Assembly (NCBI RefSeq): GCF_013256625.1
Contig: NZ_CP053911.1
Location: 1 to 64,000 of the forward strand
Direction: 5' to 3'
Length of the DNA stretch: 64,000 nucleotides
Origin: Hymenobacter sp. BRD128
GTDB lineage: Bacteria > Bacteroidota > Bacteroidia > Cytophagales > Hymenobacteraceae
The number at the start of each line of letters is the position of its first letter. The first letter of the stretch is position 1. Under the pieces are notes generated by a model that was not told the DNA's origin, did no database searches, and saw only the letters and a list, made by a program, of their open reading frames with translations. This document shows positions 23,985-32,684 of this stretch, piece after piece. The position numbers and the translations under genes are program-made.

Positions 23985-26900
23985 TCAGCCCTGTCTGGGT
24001 TTAGCTGGCGGTTGCCAAGCGGCAATCAGGTCCATGTCAAACGGGGCTTCGGCCGGCAGGGGCTGGTCGGAGAAGTCGTACTCGCCGTGCAGGTTCACGT
24101 GGCGGTAGGAGAGCACGGCGAAGGGCGAGAGCGTGGCCAGCGTAGCGGCCTGCTGTTCGGGCGGCAGCCGGGCCAAGTGCTGAGAGAGGTGCAGGTAGTT
24201 CCAGCAGATGATGGCGTTCATCAGCAGGCGCTTGCAGGTTTCGGCCACCAGCTGCTCGGAGCGGGTGGCGGCGTGAAACTCCTGGTTGCGCCCGTGCCAG
24301 ACGGCGTGGGCCAGCCGGTGGGCGCTTTCGCCCTTGTTGAGCTGCTTCTGGATGCGCTGGCGCAGCTCCACCTGGTCAACGTAGCGCAGCAGGAACTCGG
24401 TTTTGACGAGCCGGCCCAGTTCTTTCAGGGCCCGGTAAAGCGGATGCTGGCGGGCGTAGGAGTTGAGCCGGCCGAACAGGCGGGAGGCCTCGCTATGGCG
24501 CAGCTTTAGCGTGACCACGAGGCGTAGCACCTCGTCCCAGTGGCGGGCAATGCGCTCGGGGTCGAGGCGCGCGTCGGGCAGCAGGGTTTGCCCCAGCTGC
24601 CGATGAGTGGCCACGGGCTCCCAACTGTAGAGTTGCTGATTGGTGAGCTGGCGGATGCGCGGCTCGTAGGCGATGCCCAGCATCCGGGTCACGGCGAAGA
24701 TGACTTCCGTGTAGCCGTGCGTGTCCGTGGAGTGGACGTCGGTGGGCCGCACGGCGTGGCGTAGCAGGCCTTCCAGCAGGTGGGTGGCTTCGCGGTCGGC
24801 GGCGCTGAACACGGTCGAATCGAAGACGAGCAGCGTTTCGTCCACGTAAGAGTAGGCCGTCAGGCCGCGGCGGTTGCCGAAGTACTTGAACGAGGCGCTG
24901 CTGCCGAGCGAGTCCACGGCCAGGTCGTATTTCTGCCCGTCGCTGCTGCTGTGCAGCACATCGGGCGAGAGACGAAAGGCCTCGCGCAGGCGCAGCTGGC
25001 GGGTAAAGTTTAGAATCAGCTCGTTGGCCTGGCGCAGGTTGTCGAGCGTGAAATGGGTGCTGGCCAGGCGCTGCAGGGCGGCCTCGTCCACCTGCGGCGC
25101 GACCTGGGCTAGGCGGCGCAGGCCCAGGTTGCAGCCCAGCCCGACCAGCGCCGCCAGCAGTTGCGACAAGGGCGGGGGCGTGCGGGCGTGTTTGCTGGGC
25201 AGCGAGCCAAAGGCCGTGTCGAATTGGGTGAGCCGGGCCACGCTGGTGAGCACCTCGCGCAGGGGCACCACCCGGTGGCGGGGAAACAGGTGCGCCGGCA
25301 GGCGCGGCTGCTCGGCCGGCAACCGGGGGGTCGTGAGCCGGTAGCGCCCGGCCGGGGTGCGGTGCGCGTGCGGGTTGTCGGTCCCGCCCAGGTGGGCGTT
25401 CGTGGCGGCAAACTGGGCCTGCAACTGCGCTTGAAGGGTAGCCTGCACCGTGGCAAAGTCGCGCCAGGCACTCAGGCCCGCCTGTTCGAGCAGGGCTTCG
25501 CGTTGCCGGGCCCACTGCGCGGCCGGCAGCAGGTAGTGCTCAAAGGCCCGGTACTGGTAGCAGCAGGTGAAGTTGAGCTGGCCGGACTTGATGGCCGTGG
25601 CCATCTCCAGAAACAGCAGCGCTTTGTAGAGCGAGGGGCGCAACCGGCCTTGCGCATCAAGGACGTAGCCGCGTTGCGTGAGCGAGAGAAAGTCCAGCGG
25701 CACCTGCGCGCCCAGGTGCCCGTCATGCTGCTGGTAGTAGTGCACGGCCCGCCACAGGTCGGCGCGGGTGGTCGCCTCGTCCACGACCAGCGCTTTGACC
25801 AAGGCCCCGAGCTTGGTTTGCAGGCGCAACGACGCCCCGGCCAACGCCTCGTGAAACAGCGCCTCGCCCGCCTGCTGCTCGGTGGCCCGGCGCAGCTGCT
25901 CCAGCTGCTGGTGGTCTTCGCTGAGCTGGGCGGCCGTGGCCTGGTGGCGTTGCAGCAGCGCGTCGATACGGGCGAGCTTCTGCTCCGCTGGTACGTCGGG
26001 GGCATCGACCAGGGCCCGAATCTGGGTCAGGGCCTGCAGGTGCCGGTAGCCCCGGCCCGCGACCTGGCTGGTGAGCTGCTGCGTGGCGGTGCGTTGCTGA
26101 TAGAGCGTTTCCTTGACCTGCTCGCGGCACTGGTTGACGGCGCTGGTCACCGTGTGCAGCAGCGTGTCGACCAGGGCATCGCCCAACTCGTAGTACTGGT
26201 GCACCACGAAGCTGAGCAGGTAGAGGTAGCGCCGCTCGTCGCGCCGGTAGAGCTGCGCGGCCTGGGCCCGCAGCACGTACTCGGCGTAATAGGTGATGGC
26301 CTGGTCGGAGAGGCGCAGCCGTTGCCAGAGCGGCTGCAGCTGCTCAAAGAGCTGCCGCAGGGACGCGAAATGGGTGACCCGTTCGCGGATTTCGCCGGCC
26401 CGTAGGCCTTGGTGGATGCGCTTGAGAAAGGTGAGTGGGTAGCGCCGGTCCGCGTCCGTTTCCCCGGCGGCGGTTTCGTTGGGGTCGTCGGCGGCCAGCA
26501 GGCGGTCCAGCAACCGCTGCTCGCCGGGGTGCAGGTGCTGCTGCAAGCGGTGGAGCAGCCGTTTCTCGAACGCGAGCAGGGCCCGCGTAATGACGTCGGC
26601 CAGCGTGTAATAGGTGGGCAGCTCCAGCCGGTGCTCGTGCAGATACAGCACCAGGTAGTCGAAGACCGCCGCGGGCTTCAGGTGCTGGCTGCTCAGGCGC
26701 AGGGCTTCCTGATACAAGCGCTCCGTCGCGGCCGCGTCAAACCGTACAATGCCCAGGTGCTCGCAGATGAACTGCTGGTGGGCGTAGTACCGGGCATCGG
26801 CGTAACGCAGCGGGTCAAAGTCGTCGGGCCCCAGCCCCAGCTGCCGGGCTACGTACACCACATCGGCCGCGTGGTAGCGGGTGGCCACGTAGAAGCGCTG

Positions 26901-27089
26901 GCTAATCTGGAAGTAGCCCAGCTGCAAGACAAACCCGGCGCGGTTAGCGGGGGCCAGCATCCGCAGCAGGTGTGCATCCGCCCAATCCGGGACGGCGAAG
27001 ACCCGCGCCTGCTCGGCCGCCGGCACCAGCGGGGGCTGCTCGTAGAGCTCGCGCTCCTTGCCCAAGTGAATCCGCAGGTGCGTGGCCAT
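23985..27089 (-). CDS. tnpA: Tn3 family transposase
   Basis: A 1034-residue full-length Tn3-type transposase. The N-terminal DUF4158-like region includes FVLQLGYFQISQRFYVATRY. The DDE_Tnp_Tn3 domain occupies about residues 600-1000. Likely catalytic residues are D in HSSSDGQKYDL, D in STDTHGYTEV and the E around KLRHSEASRLFGRL. The C-terminal segment CWNYLHLSQHLARL is typical. Its stop lies inside the left terminal repeat, and the start at 27089 faces the res region. Confidence 0.95.
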   Translation of the reverse strand: MATHLRIHLGKERELYEQPPLVPAAEQARVFAVPDWADAHLLRMLAPANRAGFVLQLGYFQISQRFYVATRYHAADVVYVARQLGLGPDDFDPLRYADARYYAHQQFICEHLGIVRFDAAATERLYQEALRLSSQHLKPAAVFDYLVLYLHEHRLELPTYYTLADVITRALLAFEKRLLHRLQQHLHPGEQRLLDRLLAADDPNETAAGETDADRRYPLTFLKRIHQGLRAGEIRERVTHFASLRQLFEQLQPLWQRLRLSDQAITYYAEYVLRAQAAQLYRRDERRYLYLLSFVVHQYYELGDALVDTLLHTVTSAVNQCREQVKETLYQQRTATQQLTSQVAGRGYRHLQALTQIRALVDAPDVPAEQKLARIDALLQRHQATAAQLSEDHQQLEQLRRATEQQAGEALFHEALAGASLRLQTKLGALVKALVVDEATTRADLWRAVHYYQQHDGHLGAQVPLDFLSLTQRGYVLDAQGRLRPSLYKALLFLEMATAIKSGQLNFTCCYQYRAFEHYLLPAAQWARQREALLEQAGLSAWRDFATVQATLQAQLQAQFAATNAHLGGTDNPHAHRTPAGRYRLTTPRLPAEQPRLPAHLFPRHRVVPLREVLTSVARLTQFDTAFGSLPSKHARTPPPLSQLLAALVGLGCNLGLRRLAQVAPQVDEAALQRLASTHFTLDNLRQANELILNFTRQLRLREAFRLSPDVLHSSSDGQKYDLAVDSLGSSASFKYFGNRRGLTAYSYVDETLLVFDSTVFSAADREATHLLEGLLRHAVRPTDVHSTDTHGYTEVIFAVTRMLGIAYEPRIRQLTNQQLYSWEPVATHRQLGQTLLPDARLDPERIARHWDEVLRLVVTLKLRHSEASRLFGRLNSYARQHPLYRALKELGRLVKTEFLLRYVDQVELRQRIQKQLNKGESAHRLAHAVWHGRNQEFHAATRSEQLVAETCKRLLMNAIICWNYLHLSQHLARLPPEQQAATLATLSPFAVLSYRHVNLHGEYDFSDQPLPAEAPFDMDLIAAWQPPAKPRQG

Positions 27090-27227
27090 AGAGGGGGCAA
27101 AAACCGATGGACTTAACGACCGTTTTCGCTACCGGACAGTGATAGCGTTAACGTGCGTGTAAAGGTATCGAAAACCGGTACCTTTACGAGGCCCTTTTAC
27201 CTTATCGCTAACCTGCCTCTTTTGCCC
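27090..27227. promoter_or_regulatory. Tn3 res/promoter region
   Basis: This 138-bp gap between divergent tnpA and tnpR holds GTAAAGGTA...TACCTTTAC (about 27160-27188) and repeated CGTTA words. By Tn3 organisation it should contain the resolution site and both promoters; individual subsites were not resolved. Confidence 0.6.
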
Positions 27228-27866
27228 ATGATTTTCGGCTACGTCCGCGTCTCGACCAGCGCCCAATCGGCCGAGAGCCAAAAGAGCCTCATCGCCCGCT
27301 ACCTGGTCGAGCACCGCTGGACCCTGGACGAGTGGATTGAAGTTGAGATGTCCTCCCGAAGGACCGCCGGGCAGCGCCGCTTGCCCGAGCTGCTGGCCAA
27401 GGTCGCCGCCGGCGATACCGTTATCGTCTCCGAGCTTTCACGACTGGGCCGCTCGCTGCGCGAGGTGCTGGGCCTGATTGAGGAATTGATTCACCACAAG
27501 CGCTGCCGGTTGATTCTGGTCAAGCAGGGCCTGGACCTGGACCCGCAGAACCACCGCGACATGACCCACAAAATCCTGCTCACCATTTTTGCCATGCTGG
27601 CCGAGTTGGAACGGGACTTCGTTTCTGAGCGCACGAAAGAGGGCCTACGGTCCCGGCGCGAGCAGGGTATCGTGCTAGGCAAGCCCAAGGGCGTGGTGCA
27701 ACGGTCCATGTATGATGCGGACCGCGAGCGCATCCTGCACCTGCACGCGCTGGGCGTGCCACTGGCCACTATCGTAGATGTGCACCTAAAATACGGTAAG
27801 TATCTGTCCTTGAAGAACTACTTAACCAAGCTTCAGCGGCCTCCAGCCCGAAATGCCCCTGTGTAA
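27228..27866 (+). CDS. tnpR: Serine resolvase of the Tn3-family transposon
   Basis: A 212-residue small serine recombinase. The N-terminal catalytic domain begins MIFGYVRVSTSAQSAESQ, with the catalytic Ser in VSTS; arginines in SRLGRSLREV and ELERDFVSERTKEGL complete the site. The C terminus has a short helix-turn-helix-like region (LHALGVPLATIVDVHLKYG). It ends 6 bp before the right terminal repeat and is divergent from the transposase, so it should resolve cointegrates. The start was placed at ATG 27228; the longer frame from 27153 would cover the res region. Confidence 0.92.
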   Translation: MIFGYVRVSTSAQSAESQKSLIARYLVEHRWTLDEWIEVEMSSRRTAGQRRLPELLAKVAAGDTVIVSELSRLGRSLREVLGLIEELIHHKRCRLILVKQGLDLDPQNHRDMTHKILLTIFAMLAELERDFVSERTKEGLRSRREQGIVLGKPKGVVQRSMYDADRERILHLHALGVPLATIVDVHLKYGKYLSLKNYLTKLQRPPARNAPV

Positions 27867-27910
27867 CCGGCCGAGTCGGAGGTTTTACCCTATTTGTTTA
27901 ACAACACCCT

Positions 27911-28500
27911 TTCTACTAGTACCGACCCGGTCGGGGCCTACCCATCTTTTGGTGGGTAACCCTATTTTCACCGCCTAGCGCCGACGCATGAAGCCGAACC
28001 CTGCTACTCTCCACTCGCGGGCTACCCAACGCTTGTTTCGCTGGGGGCTGGTCCTCGGGCTGCTCGCGTTTACTGCCTTCGAAGAACTCTCCCTGCGGCC
28101 CTCTCTGCGCAGGCATCACGTAACCCGCTTCGGCCAGGCACTGGCCGACTCGCTGCCCAACTTCCTAGCACCCCTGCTATTGGGTGCGCTCTATGTAACC
28201 CTATTCCAGAAGCAGACGCGGCAAGAGGTAACCCGGGCGTGTTTGAGTGTCGTCGCCGGCCTGGTGCTCTATGAGTTCGCGCAGCTCTGGATGGCAGACC
28301 GGGTCTTCGACGTACAGGATATCGTCGCCACGCTGCTCGGTGGGCTGGTAGCCTGGTTGATTTTACGGGTAGGGTGCACGTAGTAGACCGAGCGCAGCGG
28401 TATTATTCAGCTGCTCGTACGGACTCTTGGCCTGAGGTGGGCTAAGCAAGACGGACAGCGTTGGCGCATAGCTTCGGCTTGAATGGTGCCCTTTTTTTGA
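27911..28500 (+). repeat. Duplicated VanZ-like unit, copy 2 (right part)
   Basis: With 23866-23949 this makes the second copy of the unit at 6105-6778. The left part ends at the Tn3 target site, and homology resumes here. Downstream similarity runs to about 28500. Confidence 0.72.
27988..28383 (+). CDS. VanZ-like membrane protein (copy 2)
   Basis: A 131-residue paralog of the 6271-6687 protein. It shares HSRATQRLFRWGLV, FTAFEELSLRPSLRRHHVTR and LYEFAQLWMADRVFDVQDIV, the E-Q...R-x-FD-x-x-DI pattern seen in VanZ-like proteins. The C terminus is shorter. The Tn3 element ends 78 bp upstream of the ATG, so the native promoter has probably been replaced or cut off. Confidence 0.7.
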   Translation: MKPNPATLHSRATQRLFRWGLVLGLLAFTAFEELSLRPSLRRHHVTRFGQALADSLPNFLAPLLLGALYVTLFQKQTRQEVTRACLSVVAGLVLYEFAQLWMADRVFDVQDIVATLLGGLVAWLILRVGCT

Positions 28501-28573
28501 CGCTACTTAAGGCCGCCTAGTTTCCGCTTCAATACGAGCAGCTCCCACCGCGAACCTAGGCAACGAGCTGCCT

Positions 28574-29287
28574 TTAGAGGATGCTGGATACGACATTGAC
28601 GCCCAAGGCGATGACGGCGGTGTTGAAGCCAAACGAAAGCAGGCCGTGGGCCAGCGTGAGCTGGCGCATCTGCAGGGAGGTGACACCCGTGTCCGAGGTT
28701 TGAGCCGTCATGCCGATGGTGAAGGCATAATAGGCAAAGTCCCAGTACGTAGTGGGCTCGGCCCCCGCAAATTGCAATCCGCCGAGCTTATCGGGCGGCG
28801 AAGTGGTCAGGTCCTCGCTGTAATAAGCGTGGGCATAGCGCAGGGTGAAGAGCGTGTGCAGCAGCAACCACGAGCCTAATACGGCGATCACAGAGACAAC
28901 CACCTGCTCCACCTGTTCGGGATGCGGTAATTCCTTAATGCCGCGCAAGAGCAGCGCGACCGCGAACAGGCTGGCACCGGCGGCCAGCAGCACGGCCACA
29001 AATGTCCAGGCTCGGCCCGGGTCCTGGCGGGTAGCCTCGCGCCGGATATGGGCAGCATCGGCTTGAAAGACTGTAAGCCACGTCAGCGCCAGAATGGCCA
29101 CGCAGAACCCATCCCAGGCACTCACCCAGCGGGTAGCCGTCCGAAAGTCGGCCGGGGCCAGCCACGCGCAGAGCACGCTCACGGTCAGGGCGAGACCCAC
29201 GCGGTGCAGCGCCCGTAAGCGCAGCACCCAGTTCAGCAGACCGTAGGTGGAGGTGGAAGGAGCGGTAGAAGCAGGGAAGACGGGCAT
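28574..29287 (-). CDS. DUF1345 family membrane protein
   Basis: A 237-residue protein with about five membrane segments. The signature of the DUF1345 family is the C-terminal TYWDFAYYAFTIGMTAQTSD, preceded by LHTLFTLRYAHAYY. The start was chosen at ATG 29287 (MPVFPASTAPS); a longer in-frame extension runs over the upstream terminator. The function of the family is unknown. Confidence 0.85.
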   Translation of the reverse strand: MPVFPASTAPSTSTYGLLNWVLRLRALHRVGLALTVSVLCAWLAPADFRTATRWVSAWDGFCVAILALTWLTVFQADAAHIRREATRQDPGRAWTFVAVLLAAGASLFAVALLLRGIKELPHPEQVEQVVVSVIAVLGSWLLLHTLFTLRYAHAYYSEDLTTSPPDKLGGLQFAGAEPTTYWDFAYYAFTIGMTAQTSDTGVTSLQMRQLTLAHGLLSFGFNTAVIALGVNVVSSIL

Positions 29288-29356
29288 TATAAGCGGGTGA
29301 TGGAGCAGGAAACTACAGTGGAGCAGGCAGTAGCGGGCCGCTTTCACAAAATAAGT

Positions 29357-29387
29357 CGGCCCCATCCAGATCATCTGGATGGGGCCG
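29357..29387 (-). terminator. Hairpin terminator after the Arg/Asp-rich gene
   Basis: Arms of 15 bp (29357-29371, 29373-29387; CGGCCCCATCCAGAT) around one base, followed on the minus strand by a T-rich stretch (ACTTATTTTG). It ends transcription of the 29410-29823 gene before the DUF1345 gene. Confidence 0.75.
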
Positions 29388-29409
29388 ATTCTAGCTTAGG
29401 CTGCCCAGC

Positions 29410-29823
29410 TTAGCGGGGCGAGTCTGCCCGGCGATTGTCAGAAGCGTTCTGGCGCTCCTCGTGGCGAGCATTCCTGCCAGGGCGATTATTATCGCCCCGG
29501 TACGCGTCCGCGCGCTGGTTGCCCCCGCGGTACGCGTCCGTGCGCTGATTATCAGGACGGCGGCTGTCCCGGTAAGTAGTATTACCGCGTCGGTTATCAC
29601 CCCGGTACGCGTCCGCGCGCTTATTATCTCCCCGATAAGCATCGGGGCGCTGGTTGCCCCCGCGGTAAGTGTCCGAGCGCTGGTTATCCGGGCGGCGATC
29701 GTCGGAGCGCTGCTGGTCACGGCGGCCCTGCTCATCCTGGCCATACGAGTCGGGAGTTGAGGCAAAGGCAGTGGTGGCGAGCAGACTAGCGACCGCGTAG
29801 AGAGAAGCGAAAGAGGCTTTCAT
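29410..29823 (-). CDS. Secreted Arg/Asp/Asn-rich repeat protein
   Basis: A 137-residue protein. A signal peptide (SFASLYAVASLLATTAFAS) precedes a low-complexity body with about seven copies of an 8-12-residue unit (NQRADAYRGDN and variants RPDNQR, RGGNQR). The repeat is also visible in the DNA as tandem degenerate copies. It carries many charges of both signs and no Cys, and is probably disordered. The divergent neighbour at 30304 has a similar low-complexity design. Start at ATG 29823. Function unknown. Confidence 0.7.
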   Translation of the reverse strand: MKASFASLYAVASLLATTAFASTPDSYGQDEQGRRDQQRSDDRRPDNQRSDTYRGGNQRPDAYRGDNKRADAYRGDNRRGNTTYRDSRRPDNQRTDAYRGGNQRADAYRGDNNRPGRNARHEERQNASDNRRADSPR

Positions 29824-30303
29824 CCGCAGAAGGGAAAAGTATGGGGAGGAAGAATGGAAGAAACAGGATAAGCTTTGGCAGGACCGCTCAGAACATGACG
29901 TATTCAGGGTGATACGCATCAGTCTTATACCCCAGCCATACGGGCTTCGTCTCCCGGCAGTTACTGCTTACTCTAACTTCAACCTCACCTTCCTTTTTCA
30001 ACAGACTAACTGCTGACTTATCTTGTCACACTGTATTAAACGCTCGTGGCTGTTTGGAGCTATTTCAGGTGCCACGACTCCCCTGCGCCGTCTTGCCTAA
30101 CATGCTCCGTGCTGACCGCAAGCAGTTCGGACAGCAGTAGCCAGCAAGGAGCAGGCAGTATGCCGATGATACAGGGCTATTAGTCGGGGTTATTTGGGGG
30201 TGCGTCCATAGATGCAGCTACCTGGCTATTTCCGGACGGGCATTTGCATAGTCTACCTCAGGCAGCCGAAGATGCTGCCAGTCACCTCGCTAACGCTACT
30301 CCC
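29824..30303. other. Divergent intergenic region
   Basis: Separates two divergent low-complexity secreted-protein genes. At 30021-30055 it contains CTTGTCAC, TTAAACG and CGTGGCTGTT in the same order as the flank and end of IS1182 copy B, so it may be an IS relic or empty target. Confidence 0.4.
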
Positions 30304-30714
30304 ATGAAAACTTTCCTGTTTGCCACCCTGGCTGCTACTGTACTTACCGCCAGCAGCGTCTTCGCGGCCCCGCTTGCTAGCCCAGCCGGCCCGGGCTACC
30401 CGCCGTTTGAGCACGGCCGCGATGCCTACGACGGCTACCATCAAGGGTATAGGCCCGATTACCAAGGTCATGACCAGTGGGACGAAGGGCACCGTGATGC
30501 TCCCCGCTACGACCCAGAGCGCGCCTATGGTTATGAGCGCAGCCAGCAGGATGGCTATTACCGTAGTCAGGCTTATGGCTACGGCCGCGGGCAAGGCTAT
30601 GGATACGACCGGGCGCAGTACGCTAGGTATGACGGCGGCCAGCGAGTGCTAGTTCAGCCTCAGTCCCAGTTTCGCCGCCCAGTGTCCGTTTCCTTCCACG
30701 TAGGGATGTACTAA
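30304..30714 (+). CDS. Secreted Tyr/Gly/Arg-rich protein
   Basis: A 136-residue protein. A signal peptide (FLFATLAATVLTASSVFA) precedes a body rich in Tyr, Gly, Arg, Asp and Gln with short repeats such as AYGYGRGQGYGYDRAQY. The last 25 residues (VLVQPQSQFRRPVSVSFHVG) are ordinary and may form a beta hairpin. Such proteins often occur in the envelope or matrix, but no function can be assigned. Confidence 0.7.
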   Translation: MKTFLFATLAATVLTASSVFAAPLASPAGPGYPPFEHGRDAYDGYHQGYRPDYQGHDQWDEGHRDAPRYDPERAYGYERSQQDGYYRSQAYGYGRGQGYGYDRAQYARYDGGQRVLVQPQSQFRRPVSVSFHVGMY

Positions 30715-30834
30715 CGTTTTGCAGCCTATCGATAGGCTGAAGCTGGGTTTCGCTGCCGAAGCGTTTCTGTACTTACCTCGTCTGTCTTTTACGCCCAACC
30801 TACCCAGGGTGGCCTGCACCCCGGACTGCGCGGC

Positions 30835-31857
30835 CTACTTGCGCTTCTGGTCGAGGAAAATACTTTTGGGCAGAATGGCGTGTACGCCTTTGGAGCCGTC
30901 CACCAGTTCCGTGACGTGCAGGTCAACGGCTACGCTGGCCAGCATGTAGGCTTCGTCGCGGCTCAGGTGTTTTTCCGTTATCAGAAAGTCCAGCATGTTG
31001 CGCGTGGCCAGGCTCACGGCTTCGTCCAAGTTTTCGTTGAAGCCCATCGCAATGTATTCGGTCGGCGTTTCCGCCCGGGACCAGTTCAAATGCTGATTTT
31101 TATGCACGATAAACTGAAACGTGCCCACCAGGGAGGTTTCCAAAGCTTTGAGGTCTACTTCGCCGTCGCCTTGCGCCGCGTGCCCGTCGCCGGCCGAAAA
31201 CAAGGCCCCCGGGGTGTGCACCGGAATGAAGAGCGTGGTGCCGGCCACCATCTCCTTGTTGTCGATATTGCCCGCGTTAATCCAGGGCGGGTAGGAGCTA
31301 ATGCGGCCCGACACATCGGGCGGAGCTACCCCCATACTGCCAAAGAACGGACGCAGAGGTATCTCGATGCCGGGCGCGAACAGCCCCACTTTTCGCTTTA
31401 GATCCAGCGGCACGATGCGCATGCGCGAGTACGGATAATCGTTGGGCAGCGCGCCGTGACCGGGGGAGAAGGCGTTATAGGCATAGGGTACGGTCAGCTG
31501 CACGTCCTGAATCCGCACTTCGAGTACATCGCCGGGCAGGGCTCCCTCCACGTAGATGGGGCCCGTCAGGACGTGAATGCCCGGTCCCTTGTCCGTCACT
31601 TGCTGGATAACAGCGCGCAGCTCGGGCTGCACCTGCGCAGGCGGCAGGCCGGCTTCTTCGAGCAGGGCCGGCGTGCAGGCCACCAGGGTCTGCATCTGCA
31701 CCACGTCGCCCGATTGAATCCGCAGATGGGGCGGAGCAGCGGCATCGTAGTAGCCCACTGTCACGGTTTGGGGGGTGGCCAGCAGGTGGTGGACCGTGGG
31801 CCCCGGTGGCCGAAGGGCGCGAGCACCCGCTCCGACGCCCAGCAACGCTACCAGCAA
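30835..31857 (-). CDS. Acetamidase/formamidase-like protein
   Basis: About 340 residues of the FmdA_AmdA family, which hydrolyses short amides to ammonia and acid. Family features are IQSGDVVQMQTL, GPIYVEGALPGDVLEVRI, NAGNIDNKEMVAGTTLFIPV and LFSAGDGHAAQGDGE. The N terminus is a hydrophobic signal-like stretch (ALLLLLVALLGVGAGARA), suggesting export, unusual for a cytosolic amidase but seen in Bacteroidota. No ATG opens the frame: an in-frame ATG at about 31895 is followed two codons later by TGA, so the start is TTG 31857 or another non-ATG codon, or the 5' end is damaged. Confidence 0.75.
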   Translation of the reverse strand: MLVALLGVGAGARALRPPGPTVHHLLATPQTVTVGYYDAAAPPHLRIQSGDVVQMQTLVACTPALLEEAGLPPAQVQPELRAVIQQVTDKGPGIHVLTGPIYVEGALPGDVLEVRIQDVQLTVPYAYNAFSPGHGALPNDYPYSRMRIVPLDLKRKVGLFAPGIEIPLRPFFGSMGVAPPDVSGRISSYPPWINAGNIDNKEMVAGTTLFIPVHTPGALFSAGDGHAAQGDGEVDLKALETSLVGTFQFIVHKNQHLNWSRAETPTEYIAMGFNENLDEAVSLATRNMLDFLITEKHLSRDEAYMLASVAVDLHVTELVDGSKGVHAILPKSIFLDQKRK

Positions 31858-32151
31858 AAGCAGCAGGGCCGTTCTGTGATTCGATGTTCAGTTCATGGAA
31901 TAGGCCTAGTGCTTGTGGATGCCAAGTGCAAGCTGTACGACCATTAGGATAATAAGTTAAAGCGGGTTGCTCCTGGAATACAAGCAGCACTGCCTGGTGA
32001 AATACCTTCTGGTAGCCGCAGAAGGAGCTTCCTTAAGCGGTCCCTTGGCTGATAGCTCGACCTGCTTAGGTGGGCCGCACCATTACAGAAAAATCACAGT
32101 ATCAGGGCCGAGCTTTCGGTATAATTTCACCAACCCTTCTTTAACAACGTC

Positions 32152-32586
32152 ATGAAACAAGTGCTGATTTTGGCTGTCTTCGCCCTCGCGTTGGCTACCA
32201 CCACCCACGCCCAGACACTCAAGCCTGCCCAGGTGCCCGCTGCCGCTAAGGCCACCTTTAAAGCCAAATTCCCTACGGTAACCACCAACACGTGGGAGAA
32301 AGAAGGCGACAAGTTCGAAGCAGGCTTCAAGCAGGGCGGCAAGACCATGTCGGCCGTGATTACGCCCGCCGGGGAGCTGCTGGAAACCGAAACCGATATG
32401 TCGCCGAGCCAGTTGCCCGCCCCGGTGCGCGCCAAGCTGGCCCGCGCCTACAAGGCCTACCAGATTAAGGAGGCTGCTACCATCGTGCGGGCTGATGGCT
32501 CGACCGTCTATGAGGCCGAAGTAAGCAAGGGTGGCAAGGCCCAGGATGTGCTCTTCACGGCCGACGGCTCGCTGGCCAAGAAATAG
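32152..32586 (+). CDS. PepSY-like periplasmic protein
   Basis: A 144-residue protein. A signal peptide ends near TTTHAQ. The body resembles two PepSY-like (DUF2874) units: VPAAAKATFKAKFPTVTTNT with WEKEGDKFEAGF, then LPAPVRAKLARAYKAYQIKE with YEAEVSKGGKAQDVLF. This family is periplasmic and of unknown function. A strong two-way terminator follows. Confidence 0.85.
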   Translation: MKQVLILAVFALALATTTHAQTLKPAQVPAAAKATFKAKFPTVTTNTWEKEGDKFEAGFKQGGKTMSAVITPAGELLETETDMSPSQLPAPVRAKLARAYKAYQIKEAATIVRADGSTVYEAEVSKGGKAQDVLFTADGSLAKK

Positions 32587-32598
32587 CTGACCCCAAAA

Positions 32599-32672
32599 GC
32601 CCACGAGTGCTACAAAAGCTGGACTAGCTACCACTTTAGGCAGCTAGTCTGGCTTTTGTAGCACTCGTGGGC
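32599..32672. terminator. Bidirectional terminator hairpin
   Basis: Arms of 21 bp (32599-32619 and 32652-32672, arm GCCCACGAGTGCTACAAAAG plus C) extend, after two mismatches, by another 8 paired bases. It lies exactly between convergent genes ending at 32586 and 32685. Confidence 0.85.
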
Positions 32673-32684
32673 GGTAAGCTTACG

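Larger units (their letters stand above)
23950..27909. mobile_element. Tn3-family transposon (3960 bp, no cargo)
   Basis: Terminal repeats of 37 bp, beginning GGGTGTTGTTAAACAAATAG, lie at 23950-23986 and inverted at 27873-27909 with one mismatch. TTTCTA borders both sides (23944-23949 and 27910-27915), matching the 5-bp Tn3 target duplication plus one base. Inside are only a transposase (minus), a res-like gap and a divergent resolvase (plus). The insertion splits the upstream part of the second VanZ-like unit. Confidence 0.93.

Noticed and set aside
25161..26405. 414-codon ORF antisense to the Tn3 transposase
   Set aside because: It is an open frame opposite a conserved GC-rich gene; codon-position bias explains it.
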